Below the pieces are notes generated by a model that was not told the origin of the DNA, ran no database searches, and saw only the letters and a program-made list of their open reading frames with translations. Shown here in pieces: positions 10,412-22,964 of a DNA stretch of 38,525 bases. The position numbers were made by a program, and so were the translations under genes. The DNA comes from Pseudomonadales bacterium (GTDB taxonomy: Bacteria > Pseudomonadota > Gammaproteobacteria > Pseudomonadales > UBA5518): positions 1 to 38,525 of the forward strand of contig JAJVIG010000062.1 of the NCBI GenBank assembly GCA_022072145.1. The letters run 5' to 3'. How positions within the stretch are numbered: the first letter of the stretch is position 1; each line of letters opens with the position of its first letter.

Positions 10412-10419
10412 TTCGTGGG

Positions 10420-12135
10420 TTAGCGGGCGCCGAGGTAACGGGCGCGGTGGGCGGGCCGCAGCCGCGCGAGGTCGATCAGGATCAGGCCGTCGATGCAGTG
10501 GCCGAAATCCGGATCCACGCTGAAATCGAGGAAGGCCGCGCCGCCTTCGGTGACCGCCTCGGTGTACTGCTTCAGCAGCACCGGCACCTGCAGGCCGCTG
10601 GCCTGCAGCACCGCGCGCAGGCGCGCGAAATCCGCCTCGCGGTCGGTGCCGCAGAAGCCGGTGTCCAGCGTCGTCAGCGGCGCGCACACGCAGGGGCGGC
10701 GTGCGCGTGCCAGCGGCGCCGCTGGCGGGAAATAGTGGCGATAGAAGCCGACCAGCAGCTCGCGCGCGAACGCGGGGTAGCTGTTGCTGATGCTGACCGG
10801 ACCGAACAGCCAGCGCACCTCGGGCTGCGTGCCCAGCCAGGCACCGATGCCGTACCACAGGTAGTCCAGGCCGCGCCGTCCCCAGTAGCGCGGCTGCACG
10901 AAGCTGCGCCCCAGTTCACAGGCCTGGGGCCAGAGGGCGTCCATCGCGGGTCCGAACTCGAACAGCGTGCCCGTGTACAGCGCGCCGGGGCCGTGGCGCG
11001 CCAGCGCGTGCCCGGCATGCACCAGGCGGTACGCCCCCACGACCTCGAGGTCGTGGTCGTCCCACAGCACGATATGCTCGTAGTGCGGATCGAAACGGTC
11101 GATGTCGCGCCGCGCGCCGCTGCCTTCGCCGACGGCCCGGAACGCGATCTCGCGCAGCCGTCCGATCTCGCGCAGCACCGCTGTGCCGCGGGCGTCGCGG
11201 CAGAGCGCGATCCGCTTGCCGTCGCGCGTCTCGCCGAGCGCGGTGGTCGCGCGCAGTTCGCGGCGCAGGAGCTGGCGGTTCTCGGGGTGCGCGATCGCCT
11301 CCGGCGCGGGCGGAAACAGCGAGCGCGCCTGCGGTCTCGCGAGGGCGTAGACCTCGCCACGGAAGCGCTTCGCGAGTCGCGTGTCGTCGGCGTCCAACCC
11401 GCGCTGGCACGCCGGCGGGATCGCGCGCCCGATGCGGATGCCGACGCTGTTGCGCGCCTGGCGGAACATCTCGCGGATCAGCAGCAACGTCGACAGCGGC
11501 CTGGCCAGCAGCGACACCGCGTAGAAGAACGCCGAGTTACGGCCGTCGACGTACACCGGGACGATGTCGGCATTGGCGCGGCGTGCCATGCGCAGGAATC
11601 CGCTGCGCCAGGCGCCGTCGCGCACGCCGCGCGCACCAAGGCGCGACACTTCGCCGGCCGGGAAGATCACCAGCGCGCCGCCGTCGCCGAGGTGCGCCTC
11701 GATGCGGCGCAGGTTCTCGCGCGCGGTGCGGCCCTGCAGCGCGTCCACGGGCAGCAGCAGCGGATGCAGCGGCGCGATCGCCATCAGCAGCTCGTTGGCC
11801 ACCGCCTTCACGTCGGGGCGCACCTCGCTCACCAGGCGCAGCAGCGCCAGTCCGTCCAGCGAACCGATCGGGTGGTTCGCGACGATCACCACCGGCCCGG
11901 TGGCCGGGATGCGCTCGCGTTCGTCGCTGCGCACCGTGTAGCTGAAGTCGAAGTACTCGAGCGCCTTATCGACGAAGTCGATGCCGTCGAGGTGAGGATA
12001 CTGCTCGCCGAACTGGCGAAAGCGCGACTCGTGGAACAGCAGGCGCAGCACGGCGAGCAGCGGCGTGCGCAGCCAGCGGTGGCGGCGGCCGAAATCCGGC
12101 CAGCGTCGATCGATCAGTTCCTCGACGGTAAACAT
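10420..12135 (-). CDS. OlsF-like bifunctional acyltransferase (PlsC domain + GNAT)
   Basis: This 571-residue protein joins two acyltransferase domains. The N-terminal half has a PlsC/lysophospholipid acyltransferase-type block, NHPIGSLDG near residue 90, and a later FPAGEVSR motif near 160. In the first motif five residues, not four, separate His from Asp. The C-terminal half looks like the GNAT-related OlsB/hemolysin N-acyltransferase family, with VGAYRLV, ELGRSFV and YLWYGIG blocks. This layout matches OlsF, which makes ornithine lipids from ornithine in two acylations; OlsF function here is inferred. The ATG at 12135 gives the MFTVEELIDRRWP start. It overlaps the preceding phosphohydrolase gene by 22 bp, so the two are probably coupled. 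Confidence 0.75.
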   Translation of the reverse strand: MFTVEELIDRRWPDFGRRHRWLRTPLLAVLRLLFHESRFRQFGEQYPHLDGIDFVDKALEYFDFSYTVRSDERERIPATGPVVIVANHPIGSLDGLALLRLVSEVRPDVKAVANELLMAIAPLHPLLLPVDALQGRTARENLRRIEAHLGDGGALVIFPAGEVSRLGARGVRDGAWRSGFLRMARRANADIVPVYVDGRNSAFFYAVSLLARPLSTLLLIREMFRQARNSVGIRIGRAIPPACQRGLDADDTRLAKRFRGEVYALARPQARSLFPPAPEAIAHPENRQLLRRELRATTALGETRDGKRIALCRDARGTAVLREIGRLREIAFRAVGEGSGARRDIDRFDPHYEHIVLWDDHDLEVVGAYRLVHAGHALARHGPGALYTGTLFEFGPAMDALWPQACELGRSFVQPRYWGRRGLDYLWYGIGAWLGTQPEVRWLFGPVSISNSYPAFARELLVGFYRHYFPPAAPLARARRPCVCAPLTTLDTGFCGTDREADFARLRAVLQASGLQVPVLLKQYTEAVTEGGAAFLDFSVDPDFGHCIDGLILIDLARLRPAHRARYLGAR

Positions 12136-12686
12136 GCGTTCACTCCCGGTTGCGTGAAAGCGTTGCCGGCACCGGCCAGCGACCAGTACGGCTTGCCTCG
12201 CCAGGCGCGGAACACGTTGTAGGCGCGGTTGATGCGCAGCAGCAGCGTGTACGACGCCGACCCGAGCAATTTCGCCGGCGCGCTGCAGCGGATCCAGCTC
12301 TCGAACTCGTCGCCGTGGGTGACCAGCAGGCGTCTCCCATCGGCGCAGGTGTGCGTCAGGTGGCGCGCGATTGCGATGCGACCGAAGGCGTTGCCGGCGA
12401 ACTCGCGCACCAGTTCGTCGTGGTTGCCTGCCACGTAGACCACCCGTGTGCCGCGCTCGGCATGCTCCAGCAGCGCGCGCAGCACCGCGCTGTGCTGCGC
12501 CGGCCAGTGCCACTGGGTTTTCAGGGACCACAGATCGAGCACGTCACCGACCAGGTAGATCGTCTCGCAGTCGATCGCGGCCAGGAATTCCAGCAGGTAA
12601 TCGGCCTTGCAGTGGCGGTAGCCGAGGTGGATGTCGGACACCCAGACGGTGCGTGCGGTGAGCGAGGGTGCGCGGGTCCGGATCAT
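12114..12686 (-). CDS. C-terminally truncated LpxH-like metallophosphoesterase
   Basis: This 190-residue protein resembles the COG2908 UDP-2,3-diacylglucosamine diphosphatase-like family. It has WVSDIHLG near residue 15, LVGDVLDLW near 44, AGNHDELVR near 85, and VTHGDEFESW near 121, then RGKPYWSLA. Relatives are about 260-280 residues long and carry a C-terminal GHIHH-type metal-binding motif. Here homology stops after PYWSLA and a short unrelated tail (GAGNAFTQPG...) leads to a stop inside the downstream acyltransferase gene. The last metal ligands are therefore missing and the protein may be inactive or altered. The start is MIRTRAPSL at 12686. A deletion joining this gene to the acyltransferase is the simplest explanation. 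Confidence 0.75.
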   Translation of the reverse strand: MIRTRAPSLTARTVWVSDIHLGYRHCKADYLLEFLAAIDCETIYLVGDVLDLWSLKTQWHWPAQHSAVLRALLEHAERGTRVVYVAGNHDELVREFAGNAFGRIAIARHLTHTCADGRRLLVTHGDEFESWIRCSAPAKLLGSASYTLLLRINRAYNVFRAWRGKPYWSLAGAGNAFTQPGVNACLPSRN

Positions 12687-12803
12687 GGGCTGCCTCCTCC
12701 GTTTGGCCGATGATCCGCGCCTTCGATAAAGCCGGCGTTGCCGTGTCGCGACGCTTTTGTGACACTCGGGGCGGTGTATCGATGCAGCACGGGGAGGTCG
12801 GGC

Positions 12804-13706
12804 ATGCGGATCGTGGCGGCGCTGGGAGGCAACGCGCTCGCGCGCCGTGGCGAGCCGCTCGATGCGCGCACGCAGCAGCGCAATGTCGCAATGGCGGTGC
12901 GCGCGCTCGCGCCGCTGGCGCGTGCGCACCAGCTCGTGATCACGCACGGCAACGGCCCGCAGATCGGCCGTCTCGCGCTGCGCGAGCAGCACGCCACGGA
13001 CCTGCTCCCCGATGCGCTCGACGTGCTGGGCGCCGAGACCGAGGGGATGATCGGCTACGCGATCGAGCGCGAACTGCGCAGCCTGCCGCCACCGCGGGTG
13101 CGCGTGGCGGCGATGCTCACCATGATCGAGGTGGACGCGCACGATCCGGCGTTCCTGGGTCCGGACAAACCGATCGGCCCGGTCTACACGTGCGAGCAGG
13201 CACGGCAGCTCGCGGAGGCCCATGGGTGGACGGTGGCACCGGACGGACACCACTGGCGCCGCGTGGTCGCCTCGCCGAGGCCCCTCGGCGTGCTCGGGCT
13301 CGACGTGATCGAACTGCTGCTCGACGCGGGGGTCACCGTGATCTGCGCCGGCGGCGGCGGGATACCGGTACTGCGCAACGCGGCGGGCGCGCTCGCCGGC
13401 GTCGAGGCGGTGATCGACAAGGACCGCGCCAGCGCGCTCATCGCCGCCGGGCTGCGGGCCGACCTGCTGCTGCTCCTGACCGATGTGGAGGGGGTCTACC
13501 CCGAGTGGCCCGATCCGCGCCAGGCCCCGTTCGCGGGCGTCTCGGCCGCGACGCTGCGCACGCACGCCTTCGCACCCGGTTCGATGGGGCCGAAGGTCGA
13601 GGCGGCGTGTGAATTCGTCGAGCGCTCGGCGAGGCCGGCGGTGATCGGGCGGCTGGAGGACGCCGTCGCGATGGCCGCCGGGGAGCGCGGCACGCGGGTA
13701 GTCTGA
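12804..13706 (+). CDS. arcC: Carbamate kinase
   Basis: Carbamate kinase reversibly transfers phosphate between carbamoyl phosphate and ADP, giving ATP, carbon dioxide and ammonia in the catabolic direction. The 300-residue product starts MRIVAALGGNALARRGE, a family signature. It contains THGNGPQIG near residue 49, a CAGGGGIPV nucleotide-binding loop near 180, and LLTDVEGVY near 224. GGGGAGG before the ATG (12791-12797) is a strong ribosome-binding site; in-frame codons further upstream are ignored. No arginine deiminase or ornithine carbamoyltransferase gene is nearby. The stop codon ends at 13706 and that of the convergent cDPG synthetase-like gene begins at 13707, with no spacer. Confidence 0.93.
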   Translation: MRIVAALGGNALARRGEPLDARTQQRNVAMAVRALAPLARAHQLVITHGNGPQIGRLALREQHATDLLPDALDVLGAETEGMIGYAIERELRSLPPPRVRVAAMLTMIEVDAHDPAFLGPDKPIGPVYTCEQARQLAEAHGWTVAPDGHHWRRVVASPRPLGVLGLDVIELLLDAGVTVICAGGGGIPVLRNAAGALAGVEAVIDKDRASALIAAGLRADLLLLLTDVEGVYPEWPDPRQAPFAGVSAATLRTHAFAPGSMGPKVEAACEFVERSARPAVIGRLEDAVAMAAGERGTRVV

Positions 13707-15041
13707 TCAGGCGAGGCCGCGTTCGCGCAGGAACTCGCGCAGCACACCGGCCAGCCCGGGTTTTTCGACGTCGGCGTAGCGGTAACGCGCACGCAGCACC
13801 GGCTTGGCCACGTGCAGCAGCGCGGCAAGGTCGATCGGCGAGCCGCTCACCACCAGTTCGGCGTCACAGGCTTCGATGCACGCGCGCAGCGCCTCGATCT
13901 GCGCCGGGTAGTAGCCGAGCGCCGGCAGCACCGGGCCGATGTGCGGATGCGCGGCGAAGATCCGCGCCAGTTCGGGGCCGGCCCACGGCCGCGGATCGAC
14001 GATCCCGGCGCCGGCATCGGTGGCGGCTCGCCAGCCCGCGCCGTGCGCCATGCCGCCGTGCGTCAGCGTGGGGCCGTCCTCGATCACCAGCACCCGCCGG
14101 CCCGCGATCGTCGCGCCGTCATCGAGCGTCACCGGCGAGGCGCCGCGCAGGATCCGCGCGTGCGTGTTGACGGCGCGGATCGCGCCGACCATCCGCTCGA
14201 TCAGCGCGGCTTCGACCAGGTCGGACTTGGCGATCAGCACCACGTCGGCCATCCGCAGCACCGCCTCGCCCGGATGGTGGGTGGTCTCGTCGCCGGCGCG
14301 CATCGGATCGACCAGCACGATGTGCAGGTCCGGGTGCACGAACGGGAAATCGTTGTTGCCGCCGTCCCAGACGATGAGTTGCGCGTCCTGCTCGGCCTGC
14401 GCGAGCACGGCGGCGTAATCGACCCCGGCGAACACGGTCGCCCCGGATTCGAGGTGCGGCTCGTACTCCTCGCGCTCCTCGATCGTGCAGCGCGCACGTT
14501 CGAGGTCGTGCCGGCTCGCGAAACGCTGGACGCGCTGCGATTCCAGATCCCCGTAGGGCATCGGGTGGCGGATCACGGCGCTGCGCAGCCCGTCGGCCGC
14601 CAGCCGCTGCACCAGCCAGCGCGCCACCTGCGACTTGCCGCAGCCGGTGCGCACCGCCGATACCGCGATCACCGGCCGGCGCGAGTGCAGCATCGTCTGC
14701 GACGGCCCCGGCAGCGAAAAGCTCGCCCCGCTCGCGAGCACGCGCGAGGCGCGGTGCATCACCTCGAGATGGCTGATGTCGCTGTACGAGAACACCACCT
14801 CGTCGACGTGCTGCTGGCGTACCAGTTCCTCCAGGAACTGCTCGTCGACGATCGGGATGCCGGTCGGATAGAGCACCCCGGCCAGCGTGGCCGGAAAACG
14901 GCGGGCGGCGATGCCGGGAATCTGCGTGGCCGTGAAGGCGATCACCTCGACGGTGCGATCGTCGCGAAAGACCTGCAGGAAATTGTGGAAATCGCGTCCG
15001 GCGGCACCCATGATCACGACCCTGCGCCGGTGCCTGTTCAT
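13707..15041 (-). CDS. Cyclic 2,3-diphosphoglycerate synthetase-like GTPase
   Basis: This 444-residue protein belongs to the family named after archaeal cyclic 2,3-diphosphoglycerate synthetase. Visible features are an N-terminal VVIMGAAGRDFHNF block, FSYSDISHLEVMH near residue 104, and a P-loop-like VRTGCGKSQVARWL near residue 150. These are followed by VWDGGNNDFPFV and VLVDPMRAGDE, then VVLIAKSDLV. In Methanothermus the archaeal enzyme makes a thermoprotectant from 2,3-diphosphoglycerate; the role of bacterial homologues is not clear to me. The tail-to-tail position with carbamate kinase, with no gap, suggests a conserved functional link but does not define a reaction. It is divergent from the uvrA-like gene. 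Confidence 0.8.
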   Translation of the reverse strand: MNRHRRRVVIMGAAGRDFHNFLQVFRDDRTVEVIAFTATQIPGIAARRFPATLAGVLYPTGIPIVDEQFLEELVRQQHVDEVVFSYSDISHLEVMHRASRVLASGASFSLPGPSQTMLHSRRPVIAVSAVRTGCGKSQVARWLVQRLAADGLRSAVIRHPMPYGDLESQRVQRFASRHDLERARCTIEEREEYEPHLESGATVFAGVDYAAVLAQAEQDAQLIVWDGGNNDFPFVHPDLHIVLVDPMRAGDETTHHPGEAVLRMADVVLIAKSDLVEAALIERMVGAIRAVNTHARILRGASPVTLDDGATIAGRRVLVIEDGPTLTHGGMAHGAGWRAATDAGAGIVDPRPWAGPELARIFAAHPHIGPVLPALGYYPAQIEALRACIEACDAELVVSGSPIDLAALLHVAKPVLRARYRYADVEKPGLAGVLREFLRERGLA

Positions 15042-15236
15042 CGCTGTGCGTTCCCGCGTTCACGAGAGAGGGCGTCACGTTAGCCGCCGCCCACGCGCAT
15101 TTGAAGTGCGACCCGCGTTTTCGTTGACCGGCATCAAGCGCCGGGGGCGGCGTTGCGCCACGGCACCGCGGTCGGCGAAGATTCCGGCCGGCGCTCGCCG
15201 CCTTCCCCTCACCCTGCAGCACACACGGAAGCCCAC
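15042..15236. other. Divergent intergenic region
   Basis: This 195-bp gap separates the divergent GTPase gene and the giant uvrA. It must hold both promoters, but no consensus -35/-10 pair or LexA-type CTGT-N8-ACAG box was found by eye. GGAAG at 15228-15232 is a suitable ribosome-binding site for the GTG at 15237. Confidence 0.5.
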
Positions 15237-20671
<5,435 letters not shown>

Positions 20672-20675
<4 letters not shown>

Positions 20676-21001
20676 GTGAGGGGTCACCGCGCGCGGCGTG
20701 GGAACGCGTGTTGCGCGAGCGGATCGAAGCGCTGTTGCGTTCGCTCGCGGCCGGCGACGACGCGCCGCCCGCACTGCGCTACAAGGCGGAGGGCTGCGCC
20801 GAAACGGGACTCGCGCTGGGGCTGATCGATGCGCACGGACTCGCCGCGCTGCTCGATGCGATCTACCGGGAGACCACCGGCGCGACCATCGCGGACTACG
20901 CCGGCTACCCGGCCGCCGAGTGCATCGACGCGACCCGCCAGCGCGTCGCACTGCCGTTCCTGATGGCGCGCGCTCCGGTGTATCCGGGCAGTGCCAGCTA
21001 G
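20672..21001 (+). CDS. Small protein of unknown function coupled to uvrA
   Basis: I do not recognise this 109-residue protein. Its ATG overlaps the uvrA stop codon (ATGA), so translation is probably coupled. The sequence is predicted to be largely helical, with an RERIEALLRSLA amphipathic start, KAEGCAETGLALGLIDAHGLAALLDAIY, and a conserved-looking IADYAGYPAAECIDATRQRVALPFLMARAPVYPG tail. There is no signal peptide or membrane segment. The stop codon overlaps that of the convergent HIT gene by 3 bp. The tight coupling and coding-like codon use argue that it is real. Confidence 0.7.
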
Positions 21002-21417
21002 GGCTGCGCCTCGCTGCAGCCCTGCGCGCGCAACGCGGCGCGGATGCGCGCCGCCTCGGCAGCCAGCGTGTCGGCATCGGCCATCCGCGCGTTGTGGAAC
21101 GACAGATCGCCCATGTCGTCGGCCGGCACCAGGTGCAGGTGCGTGTGCGGCACCTCGAATCCCGCAATCACCAGCGCGGCCCGTGCCGAGCCGTAGGTGC
21201 TTTTCAACGCGTGCGCGATGCGCCTCGAGACGCGCATCAGGTGGGCGGCGAGTTCCTCGGGCAGATCGTCCCATTGGTCGACCTGCATCCGCGGCACCAC
21301 CAGCAGGTGCCCCGGGCGGATCGGCTGGATGGTCATGAAGGCCACCGCGTGCTCGTCCTTCCAGACGAAATGTCCCGGCAGTTCACCGGCGATGATGCGC
21401 GAGAAGATGCTGGCCAT
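20998..21417 (-). CDS. HIT-family nucleotide hydrolase
   Basis: This 139-residue histidine triad protein has the triad motif HTHLHLVP near residue 89, after the family start MASIFSRIIAGELPGHFVW and the substrate-binding RPGHLLVVPR segment. HIT proteins hydrolyse or transfer nucleoside monophosphates, for example AMP-lysine adducts or dinucleoside polyphosphates; the exact substrate cannot be read here. The ATG at 21417 is chosen because HINT-type proteins start with this segment; a longer in-frame reading to 21477 adds unrelated residues. Its 3' end overlaps that of the preceding convergent gene by a few bases. Confidence 0.9.
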   Translation of the reverse strand: MASIFSRIIAGELPGHFVWKDEHAVAFMTIQPIRPGHLLVVPRMQVDQWDDLPEELAAHLMRVSRRIAHALKSTYGSARAALVIAGFEVPHTHLHLVPADDMGDLSFHNARMADADTLAAEAARIRAALRAQGCSEAQP

Positions 21418-21488
21418 GCGAGGCTCCAACGGCAGGGTTCGTGGCGCGATTATCGGCGATCGCCCGGCGCGCCTCAAACGCGCCGCGG

Positions 21489-21495
21489 TTACAAT
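21489..21495 (+). promoter_or_regulatory. Candidate -10 box before the small gene and msrC
   Basis: TTACAAT (a -10-like TACAAT at 21490-21495) lies 33 bp before the ATG at 21528, in the gap divergent from the HIT gene. No good -35 is visible 16-18 bp upstream. The surrounding sequence is very GC-rich, so the AT-rich hexamer stands out. Confidence 0.4.
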
Positions 21496-21527
21496 CCGCG
21501 CCAGTTCCCTGGCCCCGGTAGCTGCCG

Positions 21528-21770
21528 ATGTCCCGTATGCGCTCGTTCCTGCCGATCACGCTGCTCGGCGGCCTCTACACCGTCTGCGTGCCGACCGCGC
21601 CGGTGCCCACGCAGGGATTCGTGTACCACCTGCCGGCAGACTGCGTGTGGCTGCTTCCCGGGGTGCGCGTGGCGGACGCGATGCGGGTAGTGTTCGCGTG
21701 CGGAGCGGGTGCCGCCGAGGTCCTGGGCGGGGAGCTGGCCGCCACCGCCGGAGCGGAGGATGCACGGTGA
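21528..21770 (+). CDS. Short hypothetical protein coupled to msrC
   Basis: This 80-residue reading frame has no family I recognise. It begins MSRMRSFLPITLLGGLYTVCVP, which could be a weak signal or membrane anchor. It then has PTQGFVYHLPADCVWLLPGV and an Ala/Gly-rich end. It overlaps the GTG start of the following sulfoxide reductase gene by four bases (GTGA), and a candidate -10 box precedes it. These contextual signs support a real gene, but the sequence alone is weak evidence. Confidence 0.45.
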   Translation: MSRMRSFLPITLLGGLYTVCVPTAPVPTQGFVYHLPADCVWLLPGVRVADAMRVVFACGAGAAEVLGGELAATAGAEDAR

Positions 21771-22258
21771 ACGGGTTCTACACGACGCTGCTCGCACAGT
21801 TCCGGGGACTGATCGAGGACGAACAGGATTTCGTCGCGAACTGCGCCAACCTCGGCGCGTTGCTGATGGCGGAACTGGAGCGCATCAACTGGGCGGGTTT
21901 CTATTTCGCGCGTGACGGCGAACTGGTGCTGGGACCGTTCCAGGGCATGCCCGCGTGTACACGGATCGCGTGGGGCGAGGGGGTGTGCGGCACTGCGGCG
22001 AATCTCGCCGAGTGCATCATCGTGCCGGACGTGCACCAGTTCCCCGGACACATCGCCTGCGATGCCGCGTCGCGATCCGAGATCGTGATCCCGCTGCTCT
22101 GGCAGGACGAGGTGCTCGGGGTGCTGGACATCGACAGCCCCGTGTACGACCGTTTCTCGGAACAGGACCGCGATGGCCTGCAACCGCTGCTGGACGCGCT
22201 GCTGGGCGGCTCGGATCTGTGGAGCGCGTTCGGCGTCAGCGGTTCGGCGGATGGTTGA
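21767..22258 (+). CDS. msrC: Free methionine-(R)-sulfoxide reductase (GAF domain)
   Basis: This 163-residue single-GAF protein belongs to the fRMsr family, which reduces free methionine-(R)-sulfoxide in the cytoplasm using thioredoxin. The three conserved cysteines are present at C64 (PACTRI), C74 (GVCGTAA) and C98 (HIACDAASRSEIVIPL). Their spacing equals that of Cys84, Cys94 and Cys118 in the E. coli enzyme, where the last is catalytic. The GTG start at 21767 overlaps the stop of the preceding short gene, with GGAGGA just before it. It is the last typical host gene before the accessory region. Confidence 0.92.
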   Translation: MNGFYTTLLAQFRGLIEDEQDFVANCANLGALLMAELERINWAGFYFARDGELVLGPFQGMPACTRIAWGEGVCGTAANLAECIIVPDVHQFPGHIACDAASRSEIVIPLLWQDEVLGVLDIDSPVYDRFSEQDRDGLQPLLDALLGGSDLWSAFGVSGSADG

Positions 22259-22320
22259 TCGGGGCTGGTTGTGTACGGCGTGTCCGGGATTCGGGGACGC
22301 GGCGGCGGCGTGCTGCCGCC

Positions 22321-22355
22321 TTGACATCGGGCGGCCGTTACGTACAACGTACGTA
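22321..22355 (+). promoter_or_regulatory. brnTA promoter with overlapping palindromic operator
   Basis: A perfect -35 TTGACA (22321-22326) is followed after 16 bp by a -10-like TACAAC (22343-22348). The -10 lies inside a perfect inverted repeat, TACGTAC-AAC-GTACGTA (22339-22355). The last base of the repeat is the A of the brnT ATG. Transcription would start close to that ATG, so the mRNA may be leaderless. BrnA-type antitoxins are DNA-binding and autorepress, which makes this palindrome the likely operator. Confidence 0.75.
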
Positions 22356-22642
22356 TGATTGATTTCGAGTGGGATTCCGCCAAGGCTGCTGCAACCATCA
22401 GAAGGCATCGTGTTTCCTTCGAGGAAGCCCAGTCTGTTTTCCACGATGAGTTTGCTGTGCAGTTCTTCGATGACGACCACTCGTCTGACGAGGAGCGTTT
22501 TCTGTTGCTGGGCATGAGCACCGGGGCTCAATTGCTTCTTGTCGTTCACTGCGAGCGGGAGGCGGGTCACGTCATCCGCGTCATTTCCGCTCGCAAGGCT
22601 ACAAAGCGTGAGAGCGCCTTTTACGGAAGCGATGAACCATGA
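22355..22642 (+). CDS. brnT: BrnT-family toxin
   Basis: This 95-residue protein is a RelE-fold ribonuclease toxin of the BrnT family, which inhibits translation when freed from its antitoxin. Family features are the start IDFEWDSAKAAATIRRHRVSFEEA, a DDDHSSDEERF turn, LLLVVHCERE, and the C-terminal ISARKATKRE with basic residues of the active face. The following antitoxin gene begins inside its last codons (ATGA overlap). The promoter palindrome lies directly before the start. The lower-GC style than the upstream chromosome fits acquired DNA. Confidence 0.92.
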   Translation: MIDFEWDSAKAAATIRRHRVSFEEAQSVFHDEFAVQFFDDDHSSDEERFLLLGMSTGAQLLLVVHCEREAGHVIRVISARKATKRESAFYGSDEP

Positions 22643-22863
22643 AGGCCGAATACGATCTCTCCAAGATGAAGTCGCGCAGGAATCCCTACGCCTCCAAACT
22701 CAAGCAACCCGTCACCATGCGCCTCTCCGAGGATGTGATCGCCTATTTCAAGCGTATGGCGGTCGATGCCGGCATTCCCTACCAGAGCCTTATCAATCTC
22801 TATCTCCGCGACTGCGTTACGCAGCATCGACAGGTACAAATTGAGTGGCCTGCCAAGCCCTGA
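22639..22863 (+). CDS. brnA: BrnA-family antitoxin
   Basis: This 74-residue protein has the BrnA layout. The N-terminal part, KAEYDLSKMKSRRNPYASKLKQP, contacts and neutralises the toxin. A ribbon-helix-helix type segment follows, VTMRLSEDVIAYFKRMAVDAGIPYQSLINLYLRDC, which would bind the operator at 22339-22355. It overlaps brnT by four bases, in the usual toxin-first order. The tail (TQHRQVQIEWPAKP) is short and not recognised. Confidence 0.92.
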   Translation: MKAEYDLSKMKSRRNPYASKLKQPVTMRLSEDVIAYFKRMAVDAGIPYQSLINLYLRDCVTQHRQVQIEWPAKP

Positions 22864-22964
22864 CGAAAGGTTGGATCGCGCGAAGCCGACGTCGCAAATC
22901 GTCCCGAAGAAGCATGAGGAGAGCGCTGCGGCAAGGTGACGTGTTTCTTCCTTGAACCATCCCG

